The notes under the pieces are model-generated. The model saw only the letters and a list, made by a program, of their open reading frames with translations, did not search any database and was not told the DNA's origin. Shown piece by piece: positions 1-6,505 of a DNA stretch of 7,026 bases (the first letter of the stretch is position 1; every line of letters starts with the position of its first letter). The DNA comes from an uncultured Collinsella sp. (GTDB lineage: Bacteria > Actinomycetota > Coriobacteriia > Coriobacteriales > Coriobacteriaceae). A program made the translations under genes and the position numbers. The stretch covers positions 1 through 7,026 of the forward strand of contig UQUD01000097.1 of NCBI GenBank assembly GCA_900544225.1, in the 5' to 3' direction.

Positions 1-112
1 CGTCGCCCCGCGCCCGGTCCACTCCGCGCTCGACCTGTCCAGGCTCGAGGCTGCCGGCTTCCACATGCCCGACTGGGAGGAAGAGCTGGGGGAGTACCTC
101 AAGACGCTCTAG
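1..112 (+). CDS. rmlD: dTDP-4-dehydrorhamnose reductase, C-terminal end (partial)
   Basis: Only the last 36 codons are present, read in the frame starting at base 2 and ending at TAG 110-112. The peptide has an RPVHSALDLSRLEAAGF segment followed by MPDWEEELGEYL. RmlD proteins characteristically end with an RP-x-N/H-S-x-L-D block and then a PDW-x-x-x-L helix, so this is most likely the reductase that makes dTDP-L-rhamnose from dTDP-4-keto-rhamnose with NAD(P)H in the cytoplasm. In some actinobacteria this domain is fused behind an RmlC epimerase; the window does not show whether that is so here. The family call rests on a short tail and is moderately sure. It fits the surface-glycan genes that follow. 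Transcription ends at the hairpin 22 bases after the stop codon. Confidence 0.68.
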   Translation, partial: VAPRPVHSALDLSRLEAAGFHMPDWEEELGEYLKTL

Positions 113-134
113 CAGCTATTAACTTTTCGAGAGT

Positions 135-164
135 AAAAGCCGCCGCTTGTTAACGGCGGCTTTT
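135..164. terminator. Bidirectional intrinsic terminator between convergent genes
   Basis: A perfect 11-bp stem (135-145 AAAAGCCGCCG pairs with 154-164 CGGCGGCTTTT) encloses an 8-base loop at 146-153. On the plus strand it is followed by TTTTCTTTT; on the minus strand the stem also ends in four Ts. It can therefore stop both the rmlD-like transcript and the oncoming minus-strand operon. The stop codon of the YfhO gene (150-152) lies inside the loop. Confidence 0.9.
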
Positions 165-2555
165 CTTTTGCCTGGCGTATAGTCCTGCAACAAGGGCGGC
201 GGTCGCCAGACTCACTGCAAGTCCCGCAAGGGCGCCCGGAGTCTTGTAGGTCATCACGATTCTATTTGCGCCTTTCTGTATGTTCAGGGACGACAAACCC
301 TTATCGGCGGCGGGCGTTAGTTCTGCGGCGGTTCCGTTTACCGTTACGTTCCAGCCCTCATCGTACGGAACGCTCAGCAGCAGGTTGCCGTCATCCTTGG
401 CGGTATATTTGCCTTCGATTCTTCCGTCCTCAAAAACCGTCGGAACAAATTCGCTCGTCTTAAGCTCGTTAATAATCTGCTCGAAAACGTCCAGATTGAG
501 GGCGTAAAAGACCGGCTCATTGTCTTGGGGCATGTCTGTATAGCCCTCTGCGACTCCGATTGACACCGTATGCTGGCTCGGGGTGTCCGATGCATCCGCA
601 ATCTGGCGGATATTATTGTCGAATCTCCAGGCTTCGTTTTCGATCGTTCGCTGGTCGATGGTAAGGGTGACGGGCCAATAACTGCCGGCGGTCGCATCTT
701 TGTTGATGTAGAGATACCCGATGGAGCTTGCCGGTACAGTAACGCTCCATTGCTTTAAGCCATCGCTATTCTCCGTGCTCGTGGCCTCGATCTTGGTATA
801 GAGCTCGACCTCGCGGCCTAGGATTTTGCTGTAGAGGTCGTTCTGCTTTTCGAAGGGGTTCTCGATCTTTAGCGTGCTGTTTTGGATATCGCTTGAGGCC
901 GCGACGCCAATGCTGAGCGCATAGGGGTTCTCGTACACCGCGCTTGTGGAGTCGGCATGATTCGTCTTGGCTAAAACGTATCCCGCGGGCGCGTTTTCAG
1001 GAATAGCATACTTGACTCCCAGTAGGGCATCGACGGCGAGAATGGGCTCGGCATAACGGGTCGAGAATTCGCCGACGCTGCTGTATCCAAGGGAGTTGAG
1101 CAGTGCGATGGCCTGCGGGTTATTTGCGGATGAGTAGGACGACAGCTGGTTGTACCCAAGCGCTAAGCCCTCGTTGAGGGCGGCGCTATCGGCGCGCGTG
1201 GTCGTTCGATCGATGCGGTAGAATGACGCAGAATCTTGGTCTTGAATGGCTGTGATCGTGTTGGTTGCGGTGGTCACATAGGTACAGTTGGCATCTTCGG
1301 AATAGCCTGCGTACAGTTGGTTCCACATCACATGGGCGTTGATAAACAACTCAATTGCGGTGATTGTCAGGATTGGTAATACGACGGCGGGTCGATAGAC
1401 ATGACGAAATTTGGGCTGGCCCTCGAACACCTGCAACGAATAGCCTGCGGCCCACATCGTAAAGAAGCCCAGCAAAAAGGCTGTGCGCGAATAGAACCCG
1501 TTGGGAACGCGCATGCCGCACCAGATGTACTCGAGCGGGCTCAAAACGGAGCTAGCGATCAGGACGGCTGTGACGACGAACGTTGCGATGCGTATCTTGG
1601 CCGAAACCTTGCGGTTAAACAGTAGGCTTATTGCAAGTAACATCATGATTACGCCGCAATAGAACTGCGGCGTGTTCCCGTTATTCACCCACATGCCGGG
1701 GATGAAGCCCCTGATGAGCGATTTAAGGCCTGTTTTAAGCAAAGGGCCAAGTGCCAGCACGGGGCCGCCTTTTGCCATGGCAAGGATGGTCGGCAAAAAG
1801 GTCCAGGCGGACAGGAGCAGCCCAAGCATCATAGCCCCTGCAAATCGTAGGGCCCGGTCGAGCGTGAGCATCCAGCTAAATCCTTCTGCAGCGACGTAAT
1901 CGACAAACTCAACCAATACGAAGATGCAGAGGAATAGGATGCTGATATAGGCCGTATACCAACAGAACATGACATTGAGGGCAATCGCAATAACGAGGCG
2001 TATCATTTTTTGTTCCCGAATGAGCTCGTAGCATCCGAAAGCGCAGATGGGCAGTAGGATAAGACAATCAATCCAGAGCGGATTACACAAATTACTTATG
2101 GTCCAACTGCAAAACGTAAATGATAGGGAAAGTAGGAATGCTGCGGGCTTGGGTAGACCAAAACGCCTTTGCAGGAACCAAGCGCTGCTGATGTGAATGC
2201 AGCCAAGCTTGAGCGCGGTTATGGCAAATACGAAGAGCGTCAGCTTGTCTGCGGGAAACAGCACGCAGAGCAGGTTGAAGGGGCTGGCGAGGTAGTAGCT
2301 ATAGAGCCCCCATGTGTTCATGCCGAGTCCCTGCGAGAAGGAATAGCGAAGGTTTGCCTCGCCTAAAAGGACGCGGCGAAACCACGCGAAGAAGTCGATG
2401 TATTGGTATTTGAGATCGTTGGTGAGAAACGAGTTGCCGCCAAAGGGGTAGACATGGTCCGCCGCTGCAAGTGCGACAAAGAGTGCGACGGAAAACGCGA
2501 AGCAGGCGGCGTAGAACGCCACATTCTTGAGCGTGCTGTTATTGGGCTGTGTCAT
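150..2555 (-). CDS. YfhO-family membrane glycosyltransferase (GT-C type)
   Basis: The 801-residue protein matches the YfhO family. Near the N-terminus, TM1 (about 11-32) is followed by an outside loop FLTNDLKYQY carrying D47, the likely GT-C catalytic acid, then SQGLG (74-78) and YLASPFNLL (88-96). Many hydrophobic segments run to about residue 430. A large extracytoplasmic domain follows and closes with the family hallmark SVPYDEGW (728-735) and GANRIVMTYKTPG (762-774), a last TM (775-793) and a basic tail. Known members (B. subtilis YfhO, Listeria GtlB) take a sugar from undecaprenyl phosphate and add it to lipoteichoic acid outside the cell; the acceptor here is unknown. The ATG at 2555 was chosen because GAGGA sits 5 bases upstream. 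An in-frame ATG at 2633 lies deep in the previous gene and has less support. The start overlaps the upstream GT2 gene by 17 bp, suggesting translational coupling. Confidence 0.87.
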   Translation of the reverse strand: MTQPNNSTLKNVAFYAACFAFSVALFVALAAADHVYPFGGNSFLTNDLKYQYIDFFAWFRRVLLGEANLRYSFSQGLGMNTWGLYSYYLASPFNLLCVLFPADKLTLFVFAITALKLGCIHISSAWFLQRRFGLPKPAAFLLSLSFTFCSWTISNLCNPLWIDCLILLPICAFGCYELIREQKMIRLVIAIALNVMFCWYTAYISILFLCIFVLVEFVDYVAAEGFSWMLTLDRALRFAGAMMLGLLLSAWTFLPTILAMAKGGPVLALGPLLKTGLKSLIRGFIPGMWVNNGNTPQFYCGVIMMLLAISLLFNRKVSAKIRIATFVVTAVLIASSVLSPLEYIWCGMRVPNGFYSRTAFLLGFFTMWAAGYSLQVFEGQPKFRHVYRPAVVLPILTITAIELFINAHVMWNQLYAGYSEDANCTYVTTATNTITAIQDQDSASFYRIDRTTTRADSAALNEGLALGYNQLSSYSSANNPQAIALLNSLGYSSVGEFSTRYAEPILAVDALLGVKYAIPENAPAGYVLAKTNHADSTSAVYENPYALSIGVAASSDIQNSTLKIENPFEKQNDLYSKILGREVELYTKIEATSTENSDGLKQWSVTVPASSIGYLYINKDATAGSYWPVTLTIDQRTIENEAWRFDNNIRQIADASDTPSQHTVSIGVAEGYTDMPQDNEPVFYALNLDVFEQIINELKTSEFVPTVFEDGRIEGKYTAKDDGNLLLSVPYDEGWNVTVNGTAAELTPAADKGLSSLNIQKGANRIVMTYKTPGALAGLAVSLATAALVAGLYARQKKSRR

Positions 2556-3507
2556 CAGATTCCTCGTTGGATTCTCGAATGATATAGATGGGGCGGCGCT
2601 TGGTCTCCAAGTAGGCTTTTGCCAAGTATTCACCGATGATTCCTAAGCACAGAAGCTGCATGCCGCCAAACAGCGTTATGAGGCAGGCGAGGGACGGCCA
2701 TCCGCCGACGGGGTCACCCCAAACAAGCGTTTTGACCAGGATGACGATGAATCCCAGGATAGCGATGAGACAGAAAACGATACCCGTGAGGGCGGCGAGG
2801 GAGAGCGGCGCCGTGGAAAATGCGACGATGCCGTCGATGGAATAGAGGAGCAGCGACCAAAAGCTCCATTTGGTCTCGCCGGCCACGCGGTTGACGTTTA
2901 CGTAGGGGAGCCATTTGGTCTTGAAGCCGACCCAGCCGTAAATGCCCTTGGAGAATCGGTTGTATTCGCCCATGGAGATGATGGCGTTGACCATAGGTCG
3001 CTTCATGAGCCTAAAATCGCGTGCTCCGTCGACGATGTCGGCCTTGGAAATGCGGTTGATGATCTTGTAGAACATACGGGCGCAGAACGACCTGATGGGA
3101 GGCTCGCCTTCGCGGGTGGTCCTGCGTGTGGCGACGTTATCGTAGTTTTCGGTCTGCAAGATTTCGTACATCTTCGGCAGGAGCGAGGGCGGGTCCTGCA
3201 TGTCGGCATCCATGGTGGCGACATAGTTGCCCTTTGCGTGCTGGAGTCCTGCGAGTAGTGCCGCCTCCTTGCCAAAGTTCCGCGAGAAAGAGTGCCAGTG
3301 GATGACGTATGGATGCGCCGCCGCGGCTTCTGCTTTCATGACGGCAAGCGTTTTGTCTGCCGAACCATCGTCGATGAGGACGGCTTCAAAGGAGATCTCG
3401 GGGTACTGCTGAGTCATGATGCGAACGACGCCATCGAGCTCTTTGAGAAAGATTGGAAGTGATTCCTGCTCGTTGTAGCACGGCACGACGATGGAGATGA
3501 GCGGCAT
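2539..3507 (-). CDS. CsbB/GtrB-like polyprenyl-phosphate glycosyltransferase (GT2)
   Basis: The 322-residue protein is of usual length for the GtrB/CsbB/YkoT group. The GT-A fold shows ISIVVPCYNE (4-13), IDDGS (45-49), SRNFGKEAALLAGL (75-88), the metal-binding DAD (100-102) followed by QDPP (104-107), RDFRLM (163-168), and the R-V-A-G-E-T-K-W block at 207-214. Two C-terminal membrane helices (about 235-258 and 271-292) are followed by GEYLAKAYLETKRRP, the typical end of this group. These enzymes move a sugar from a nucleotide donor to undecaprenyl phosphate on the cytoplasmic face; after flipping, a GT-C enzyme uses it. The next gene is exactly such a partner (YfhO), as in the B. subtilis csbB-yfhO pair. 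Sugar specificity cannot be read from the sequence. The ATG at 3507 is preceded by GAGAGG, 9 bases upstream; only 6 bases separate it from the previous stop codon. Confidence 0.9.
   Translation of the reverse strand: MPLISIVVPCYNEQESLPIFLKELDGVVRIMTQQYPEISFEAVLIDDGSADKTLAVMKAEAAAAHPYVIHWHSFSRNFGKEAALLAGLQHAKGNYVATMDADMQDPPSLLPKMYEILQTENYDNVATRRTTREGEPPIRSFCARMFYKIINRISKADIVDGARDFRLMKRPMVNAIISMGEYNRFSKGIYGWVGFKTKWLPYVNVNRVAGETKWSFWSLLLYSIDGIVAFSTAPLSLAALTGIVFCLIAILGFIVILVKTLVWGDPVGGWPSLACLITLFGGMQLLCLGIIGEYLAKAYLETKRRPIYIIRESNEESDDTAQ
2561..2565 (-). promoter_or_regulatory. Ribosome binding site of the YfhO gene (decides start)
   Basis: On the minus strand GAGGA lies 5 bases before the ATG at 2555, inside the 3' end of the upstream GT2 gene. 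This supports an 801-residue product rather than the 827-residue version beginning at 2633. Confidence 0.75.
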
Positions 3508-3513
3508 GGTGGT

Positions 3514-4485
3514 TTACCTCTCGCTTGGCTTGGAAGTAGGGCGGCCGGGCTGGTCATCGTAGGCGTATTTGCTGTACACGTTTACCTCCCACTGCTTTTT
3601 TTCGACCTTTGCTACAGAATCTAGGATGAAGCCGGTCGCAAGGCTCAGGCCGCACAGGAACATAAACGAGGCGGCGAGCATAGCGGTGGGGAAGCGCGGG
3701 ACGAGGCCGGTCTGGAAATATTCGACAACGATGGGCATGCCCAGGGCGAGGCCGAATACCGCGAACAGAAGCGCTACGAGGCTGAAGAACTTCAGCGGGC
3801 GGTAGTCCTTGAACAGCGTGCCGATCATCGCAACGACTTTAATGCCGTCGCTCACGGTGTTGAGTTTGGACTCGGAACCCTCGGGACGGTCGCGGTACTC
3901 GATGGGCACATCTTTGATGCGCCAGCGGTGGTCGACGGCGTGGATCGAGAGCTCGGTTTCGATCTGAAAGCCCTCGGAAAGCACTGGGAAGGTTTTAACG
4001 AACGGGCGGCTCATGGCGCGGTAGCCGGTCATGACGTCATCGAAGCTGTAGCCATAGATCCACTTGATCATGGCGCGGACCAGATTGTTGCCAAAGCCGT
4101 GGAAGGCGCGCTTGTTTTCCTCGGCGTAGGTGCCGTTTGAAAGGCGATCGCCTACGGTCATGTCGGCCGTACCGTTAAGGATGGGCTCGCAGAGGGCCTT
4201 GGCCGCCTCGGCGGGGTAGGTGTCGTCGCCGTCGACCATCAGGTAGCAATCGGCGTCGATGTCGCGAAACATCTGGCGGCATACGTTGCCCTTTCCCTGA
4301 CGGGGCTCAAAGCGGACCGTGGCGCCGTGCTCGGTGGCGATGCGTGAGGTATCGTCCGACGAGTTGTTGTCATAGACATAGACCGTCGCTTGCGGAAGCT
4401 CGCGGTGAAAGTCGTCGATGACTTTGCCGATCGTGGGCGCTTCGTTGTAGCAGGGGATGATGACGGCGATGGATTCAGAATTCAC
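3514..4485 (-). CDS. DPM1/DPG synthase-like glycosyltransferase (GT2) with two C-terminal membrane helices
   Basis: This 323-residue protein is the first gene of the minus operon. It has a GT2 catalytic domain: AVIIPCYNEAPTIGKVI (7-23), the donor-site DNNSSDDT (39-46), QGKGNVCRQMF (63-73), DGDDTYP with the DxD metal site (85-91), TGYRA (153-157), GFQIETEL (172-179) and RPEGSESKL (200-208). Two hydrophobic helices follow (about 233-255 and 266-290). The set resembles dolichyl-phosphate mannose/glucose synthase-like bacterial proteins that charge polyprenyl phosphate with a sugar. It is clearly different from the CsbB-like protein encoded next, so the two are not simple copies. The start is GTG at 4485, with AAGGAG 6 bases upstream. 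Donor and acceptor are unknown; it could instead add a sugar directly to a lipid-linked precursor. Confidence 0.85.
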   Translation of the reverse strand: MNSESIAVIIPCYNEAPTIGKVIDDFHRELPQATVYVYDNNSSDDTSRIATEHGATVRFEPRQGKGNVCRQMFRDIDADCYLMVDGDDTYPAEAAKALCEPILNGTADMTVGDRLSNGTYAEENKRAFHGFGNNLVRAMIKWIYGYSFDDVMTGYRAMSRPFVKTFPVLSEGFQIETELSIHAVDHRWRIKDVPIEYRDRPEGSESKLNTVSDGIKVVAMIGTLFKDYRPLKFFSLVALLFAVFGLALGMPIVVEYFQTGLVPRFPTAMLAASFMFLCGLSLATGFILDSVAKVEKKQWEVNVYSKYAYDDQPGRPTSKPSER

Positions 4486-4491
4486 TCAATG

Positions 4492-4497
4492 CTCCTT
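4492..4497 (-). promoter_or_regulatory. Ribosome binding site supporting the GTG start at 4485
   Basis: AAGGAG on the minus strand sits 6 bases before GTG. No in-frame ATG with a comparable site is seen nearby, so the GTG start is well supported. Confidence 0.75.
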
Positions 4498-4515
4498 ATA
4501 CGTTCAATCCTTGAA

Positions 4516-4544
4516 AGTATAGCCGTTTGGGCTTGGCATCCTAA
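4516..4544 (-). promoter_or_regulatory. Likely sigma-70-type promoter of the glycosyltransferase operon
   Basis: On the minus strand a TATACT -10 box occupies 4521-4516. A weak -35 candidate, TTAGGA (4544-4539; 3 of 6 consensus bases), lies 17 bp upstream. The transcript would begin near 4509, about 24 bases before the GTG start, leaving room for the ribosome binding site and little else. No operator-like palindrome stands out. Confidence 0.5.
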
Positions 4545-4600
4545 GATGTGGGTTAGTTCTCCAGTTTTGTTGCGCGAATCGTTTGCATGGCCGTCGGGTC

Positions 4601-4606
4601 TATACT
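4601..4606 (+). promoter_or_regulatory. Likely -10 box of the ABC exporter operon
   Basis: TATACT at 4601-4606 lies 40 bp before the GTG start of the permease gene. No good -35 match is found at 16-18 bp spacing (the bases at 4578-4583 read ATCGTT), so an activator or a non-standard -35 is possible. It faces away from the minus-strand promoter, whose -10 box has the same six bases. Confidence 0.45.
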
Positions 4607-4630
4607 GTTCGTTTGTCAACGATTACGAGT

Positions 4631-4637
4631 AAAGGAG
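4631..4637 (+). promoter_or_regulatory. Ribosome binding site of the ABC permease gene (decides start)
   Basis: AAAGGAG lies 8 bases before GTG at 4646. A longer reading from TTG at 4583 would start upstream of the proposed promoter -10 box and has no comparable site, so it was rejected. Confidence 0.8.
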
Positions 4638-4645
4638 TTGCATCC

Positions 4646-5491
4646 GTGTCGGATCAGACAAAGCAACAAGAAACTCGCAGTCTGCCTGCGACGTTTGCTA
4701 AGAACGAATTTGAGAAGGACGCGTTTATCCTTCGTCAGCTGGTTACCAAGGATTTTAAGATCAAGTATCGCCGTAGCGTTCTGGGCGTCGCATGGTCGGT
4801 GCTCAACCCGCTGCTGATGATGATCGTCATGGCCATCGTGTTCTCGACGATTTTTGGCCAGGGTCGCAATGGCTCAATGACGCCCGAGATGTACCCGCTG
4901 TACTTGATCGTGGGTAACATTACCTTTGCCGTCATGTCCGAGTCTACGAACCAGGCCCTGACGTCGATCGTGGGCGCTGCCCCTCTGCTCAAGAAGGTTA
5001 AGGTGCACCGCTGGGTCTTCCCGGTGCAGAAGGTGCTCTTCTCGCTGGTCAACTTTGCCTTCTCGCTGGTCGCCGTCGCCATCGTCATGCTGTGGTTCCG
5101 CGTTATGCCTTCTTGGCAACTGATTCTGTTGCCGGTTTGCCTGCTGCTGCTTATGTGCTTCTGCATGGGCCTGGGCATGATGCTCTCTGCCCTTACGGTC
5201 TTCTTCCGCGACGTTATGCATCTGTGGAGCGTCGTCATTACGGCGTGGACTTACATTACGCCCATCTTCTGGACGACTGACTATATTGCGCAAATGCCGC
5301 ATCTCGTGCGTATCTTGATGTATGCGAACCCCATGTTCAACTACCTGCAGTTTATGCGCGATATCTTCCTGTTCCAGACTACGCCCTCGCTTATGACGTT
5401 TGGTATGTGCGTTGCCTGGGCGGTTCTTGCGCTTATTATTGGCTATACCGTGTTCCATAAGTCCGAGCGCAAGTTCATCCTCTACATCTAA
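4646..5491 (+). CDS. ABC-2 type polysaccharide exporter, permease subunit (Wzm/TagG-like)
   Basis: This 281-residue inner-membrane protein begins with a cytoplasmic N-terminal stretch containing LVTKDFKIKYRRSVLGVAWSVLNPL (about 32-56), the hallmark of Wzm/TagG/RgpC permeases. About six membrane helices follow. A conserved LTVFFRDVMHLWSVV segment leads to YITPIFW and, later, ANPMFNYLQFMRDIF, all typical of this family. It would form the channel that moves an undecaprenyl-linked glycan across the membrane, powered by the ATPase encoded 11 bases downstream. Whether the substrate is a rhamnose polysaccharide, teichoic acid or another glycan cannot be read from the permease; the rmlD-like gene nearby favours a rhamnose-containing polymer. 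The start is GTG with a strong ribosome binding site. The length is normal and no defect is seen. Confidence 0.9.
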   Translation: MSDQTKQQETRSLPATFAKNEFEKDAFILRQLVTKDFKIKYRRSVLGVAWSVLNPLLMMIVMAIVFSTIFGQGRNGSMTPEMYPLYLIVGNITFAVMSESTNQALTSIVGAAPLLKKVKVHRWVFPVQKVLFSLVNFAFSLVAVAIVMLWFRVMPSWQLILLPVCLLLLMCFCMGLGMMLSALTVFFRDVMHLWSVVITAWTYITPIFWTTDYIAQMPHLVRILMYANPMFNYLQFMRDIFLFQTTPSLMTFGMCVAWAVLALIIGYTVFHKSERKFILYI

Positions 5492-5495
5492 GGAG
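5490..5495 (+). promoter_or_regulatory. Ribosome binding site of the ABC ATPase gene
   Basis: AAGGAG overlaps the permease stop codon (TAA 5489-5491). It is 7 bases from ATG 5503 and only 4 from GTG 5500, which favours the ATG. The tight spacing suggests translational coupling of the two exporter subunits. Confidence 0.7.
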
Positions 5496-5502
5496 TGCTG
5501 TG

Positions 5503-6270
5503 ATGACTGAATCTGTTGTTGATTACAGCGAGCAGCCTCTGGCTGTCGAGGTCGACGACGTCACCATGATCTTTAACATGGCGTCCGAGTCGCTGACCAA
5601 CCTCAAGGAGTACTTCATTAAGCTTGCCAAGCATGAGTTGTTCTTTGAGGAGTTTAGGGCGCTTAAGCATATCTCGTTTGATATTCATCGTGGCGAGGTC
5701 GTGGGTCTGGTCGGCACCAATGGCTCCGGCAAGTCTACGATGCTCAAGATTATCGCTGGCGTGCTTGAGCCAAGCGAGGGCAGCGTTAAGGTGCACGGTA
5801 ACATCGCGCCGCTGATTGAGCTTGGTGCTGGTTTTGACCCCGAGCTGACCGCCCGCGAGAACATCTATCTGAACGGCGCCCTGCTCGGCTATACCAAGGA
5901 GTTCATCGATGCCAACTTTGACGGCATTATCGAATTCGCTGAGCTGCAGAACTTTGTCGATATGCCGCTTAAGAACTTCTCCTCGGGCATGGTGGCGCGT
6001 ATCGCCTTTGCAATCGCGACGATTACCGAGCCCGATATTCTGATCGTTGACGAGACGTTGTCCGTCGGTGATGTGTTCTTCCAGCAGAAGTGCGAGGACC
6101 GTATCCAGCACTTTATCCAGAGCGGCGACGTGACGGTTCTGTTCGTTTCGCACTCTATGGAGCAGGTTGAGCGCATCTGCCAGCGTGCCGTTTGGATTGA
6201 GAAGGGTGACCTTCGCATGGACGGCCCGGTTGATGAGGTCTGCAAGGCGTATCGCGAGCAGTTCAACTAG
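5503..6270 (+). CDS. ABC polysaccharide exporter, ATPase subunit (Wzt/TagH-like)
   Basis: This 255-residue protein has a full nucleotide-binding domain: Walker A GTNGSGKST (71-79), ELGAGFDPELTARENI (106-121), signature FSSGM (159-163), Walker B DILIVDE (178-184) with catalytic E184, D-loop LSVGD (186-190) and switch H217 in VLFVSHS. The GAGFDPELT-x-REN block marks the O-antigen/teichoic acid exporter subgroup (Wzt, TagH, RgpD). An N-terminal extension (about 20-50) rich in F, L and K precedes the core strand, as in that subgroup. The protein stops soon after the nucleotide-binding domain, so it lacks the C-terminal carbohydrate-binding domain of long Wzt proteins (about 430 residues) and any TagH-like tail. 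Substrate choice thus probably does not depend on recognition of a chain-end cap by this protein. It pairs with the permease just upstream. ATG 5503 is preferred; GTG 5500 is an alternative. Confidence 0.92.
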   Translation: MTESVVDYSEQPLAVEVDDVTMIFNMASESLTNLKEYFIKLAKHELFFEEFRALKHISFDIHRGEVVGLVGTNGSGKSTMLKIIAGVLEPSEGSVKVHGNIAPLIELGAGFDPELTARENIYLNGALLGYTKEFIDANFDGIIEFAELQNFVDMPLKNFSSGMVARIAFAIATITEPDILIVDETLSVGDVFFQQKCEDRIQHFIQSGDVTVLFVSHSMEQVERICQRAVWIEKGDLRMDGPVDEVCKAYREQFN

Positions 6271-6272
6271 GT

Positions 6273-6278
6273 TATAAT
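6273..6278 (+). promoter_or_regulatory. Likely -10 box of the tRNA-Arg gene
   Basis: A perfect TATAAT starts 3 bases after the ATPase stop codon and 52 bp before the tRNA. A -35 box would fall in the last codons of the ATPase gene, where only a poor match (TATCGC, 6250-6255) is seen. Transcription would start near 6285, giving a leader of about 40 bases. Bases 6271-6324 hold nothing else recognisable. Confidence 0.5.
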
Positions 6279-6324
6279 TACTTGCGCCTGACAGGCTTGC
6301 GCTTGCTTGGGCGTGCGGCTATTT

Positions 6325-6401
6325 GCTCCATTAGCTCAGTTGGATAGAGCAGGGGACTTCTAATCCCAAGGTCGACGGTTCGAATCCGCCATGGAGCACC
6401 A
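6325..6401 (+). tRNA. tRNA-Arg (anticodon UCU)
   Basis: The 77-base gene folds as a cloverleaf. Acceptor arms GCTCCAT and ATGGAGC pair fully, the D stem is GCTC/GAGC, and the anticodon loop CTTCTAA holds TCT at 6359-6361, which reads AGA (and possibly AGG) arginine codons. The variable loop is AGGTC, the T loop TTCGAAT, the discriminator base is A and CCA is encoded. Two stem positions do not pair: the outermost anticodon-stem pair is G-A, and the second T-stem pair is A-C. The anticodon loop equals that of E. coli argU. A strong terminator follows 9 bases later. Confidence 0.95.
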
Positions 6402-6410
6402 TCGTTTATT

Positions 6411-6443
6411 AAGCCCAGACCGCTTGGTGGTCTGGGCTTTTTT
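6411..6443 (+). terminator. Intrinsic terminator of the tRNA-Arg transcript
   Basis: A perfect 11-bp stem (6411-6421 AAGCCCAGACC with 6429-6439 GGTCTGGGCTT) has a 7-base loop and runs into six Ts at 6438-6443. On the minus strand it is followed only by AATAAACG, so it would be a weaker stop for the oncoming aroQ transcript. Bases 6444-6505 show no gene and no second clear hairpin. Confidence 0.9.
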
Positions 6444-6505
6444 CATCTTGTGTGCTGCTGGAGCCGAGCGCGAGCAAGCCGCTGCTGTTTGTTGGGGTTG
6501 GCATT

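Noticed and set aside
2556..2633. N-terminal extension of the YfhO protein to ATG 2633 (26 extra residues)
   Set aside because: The extra residues lie in another frame of the GT2 gene, are not membrane-like and have no good ribosome binding site; the ATG at 2555 has GAGGA at proper spacing.
4583..4645. Extension of the ABC permease to TTG 4583
   Set aside because: It would place the start codon upstream of the TATACT box and ignore the strong AAAGGAG site before GTG 4646.
5488..6153. Long open minus-strand frame (221 codons) opposite the ABC ATPase, with another of 194 codons opposite the permease (4874-5458)
   Set aside because: Both lie antisense to well-conserved ABC genes. Their translations are rich in H, R, Q and D without any recognisable motif, which is what the complement of a GC-biased coding frame gives. 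No ribosome binding site or promoter supports them.
6325..6505. tRNA-Arg as an integration site for a mobile island
   Set aside because: tRNA 3' ends are common att sites, but there is no integrase, no duplicated tRNA 3' end and no phage-like gene in the window; downstream lies a normal terminator and a housekeeping gene.
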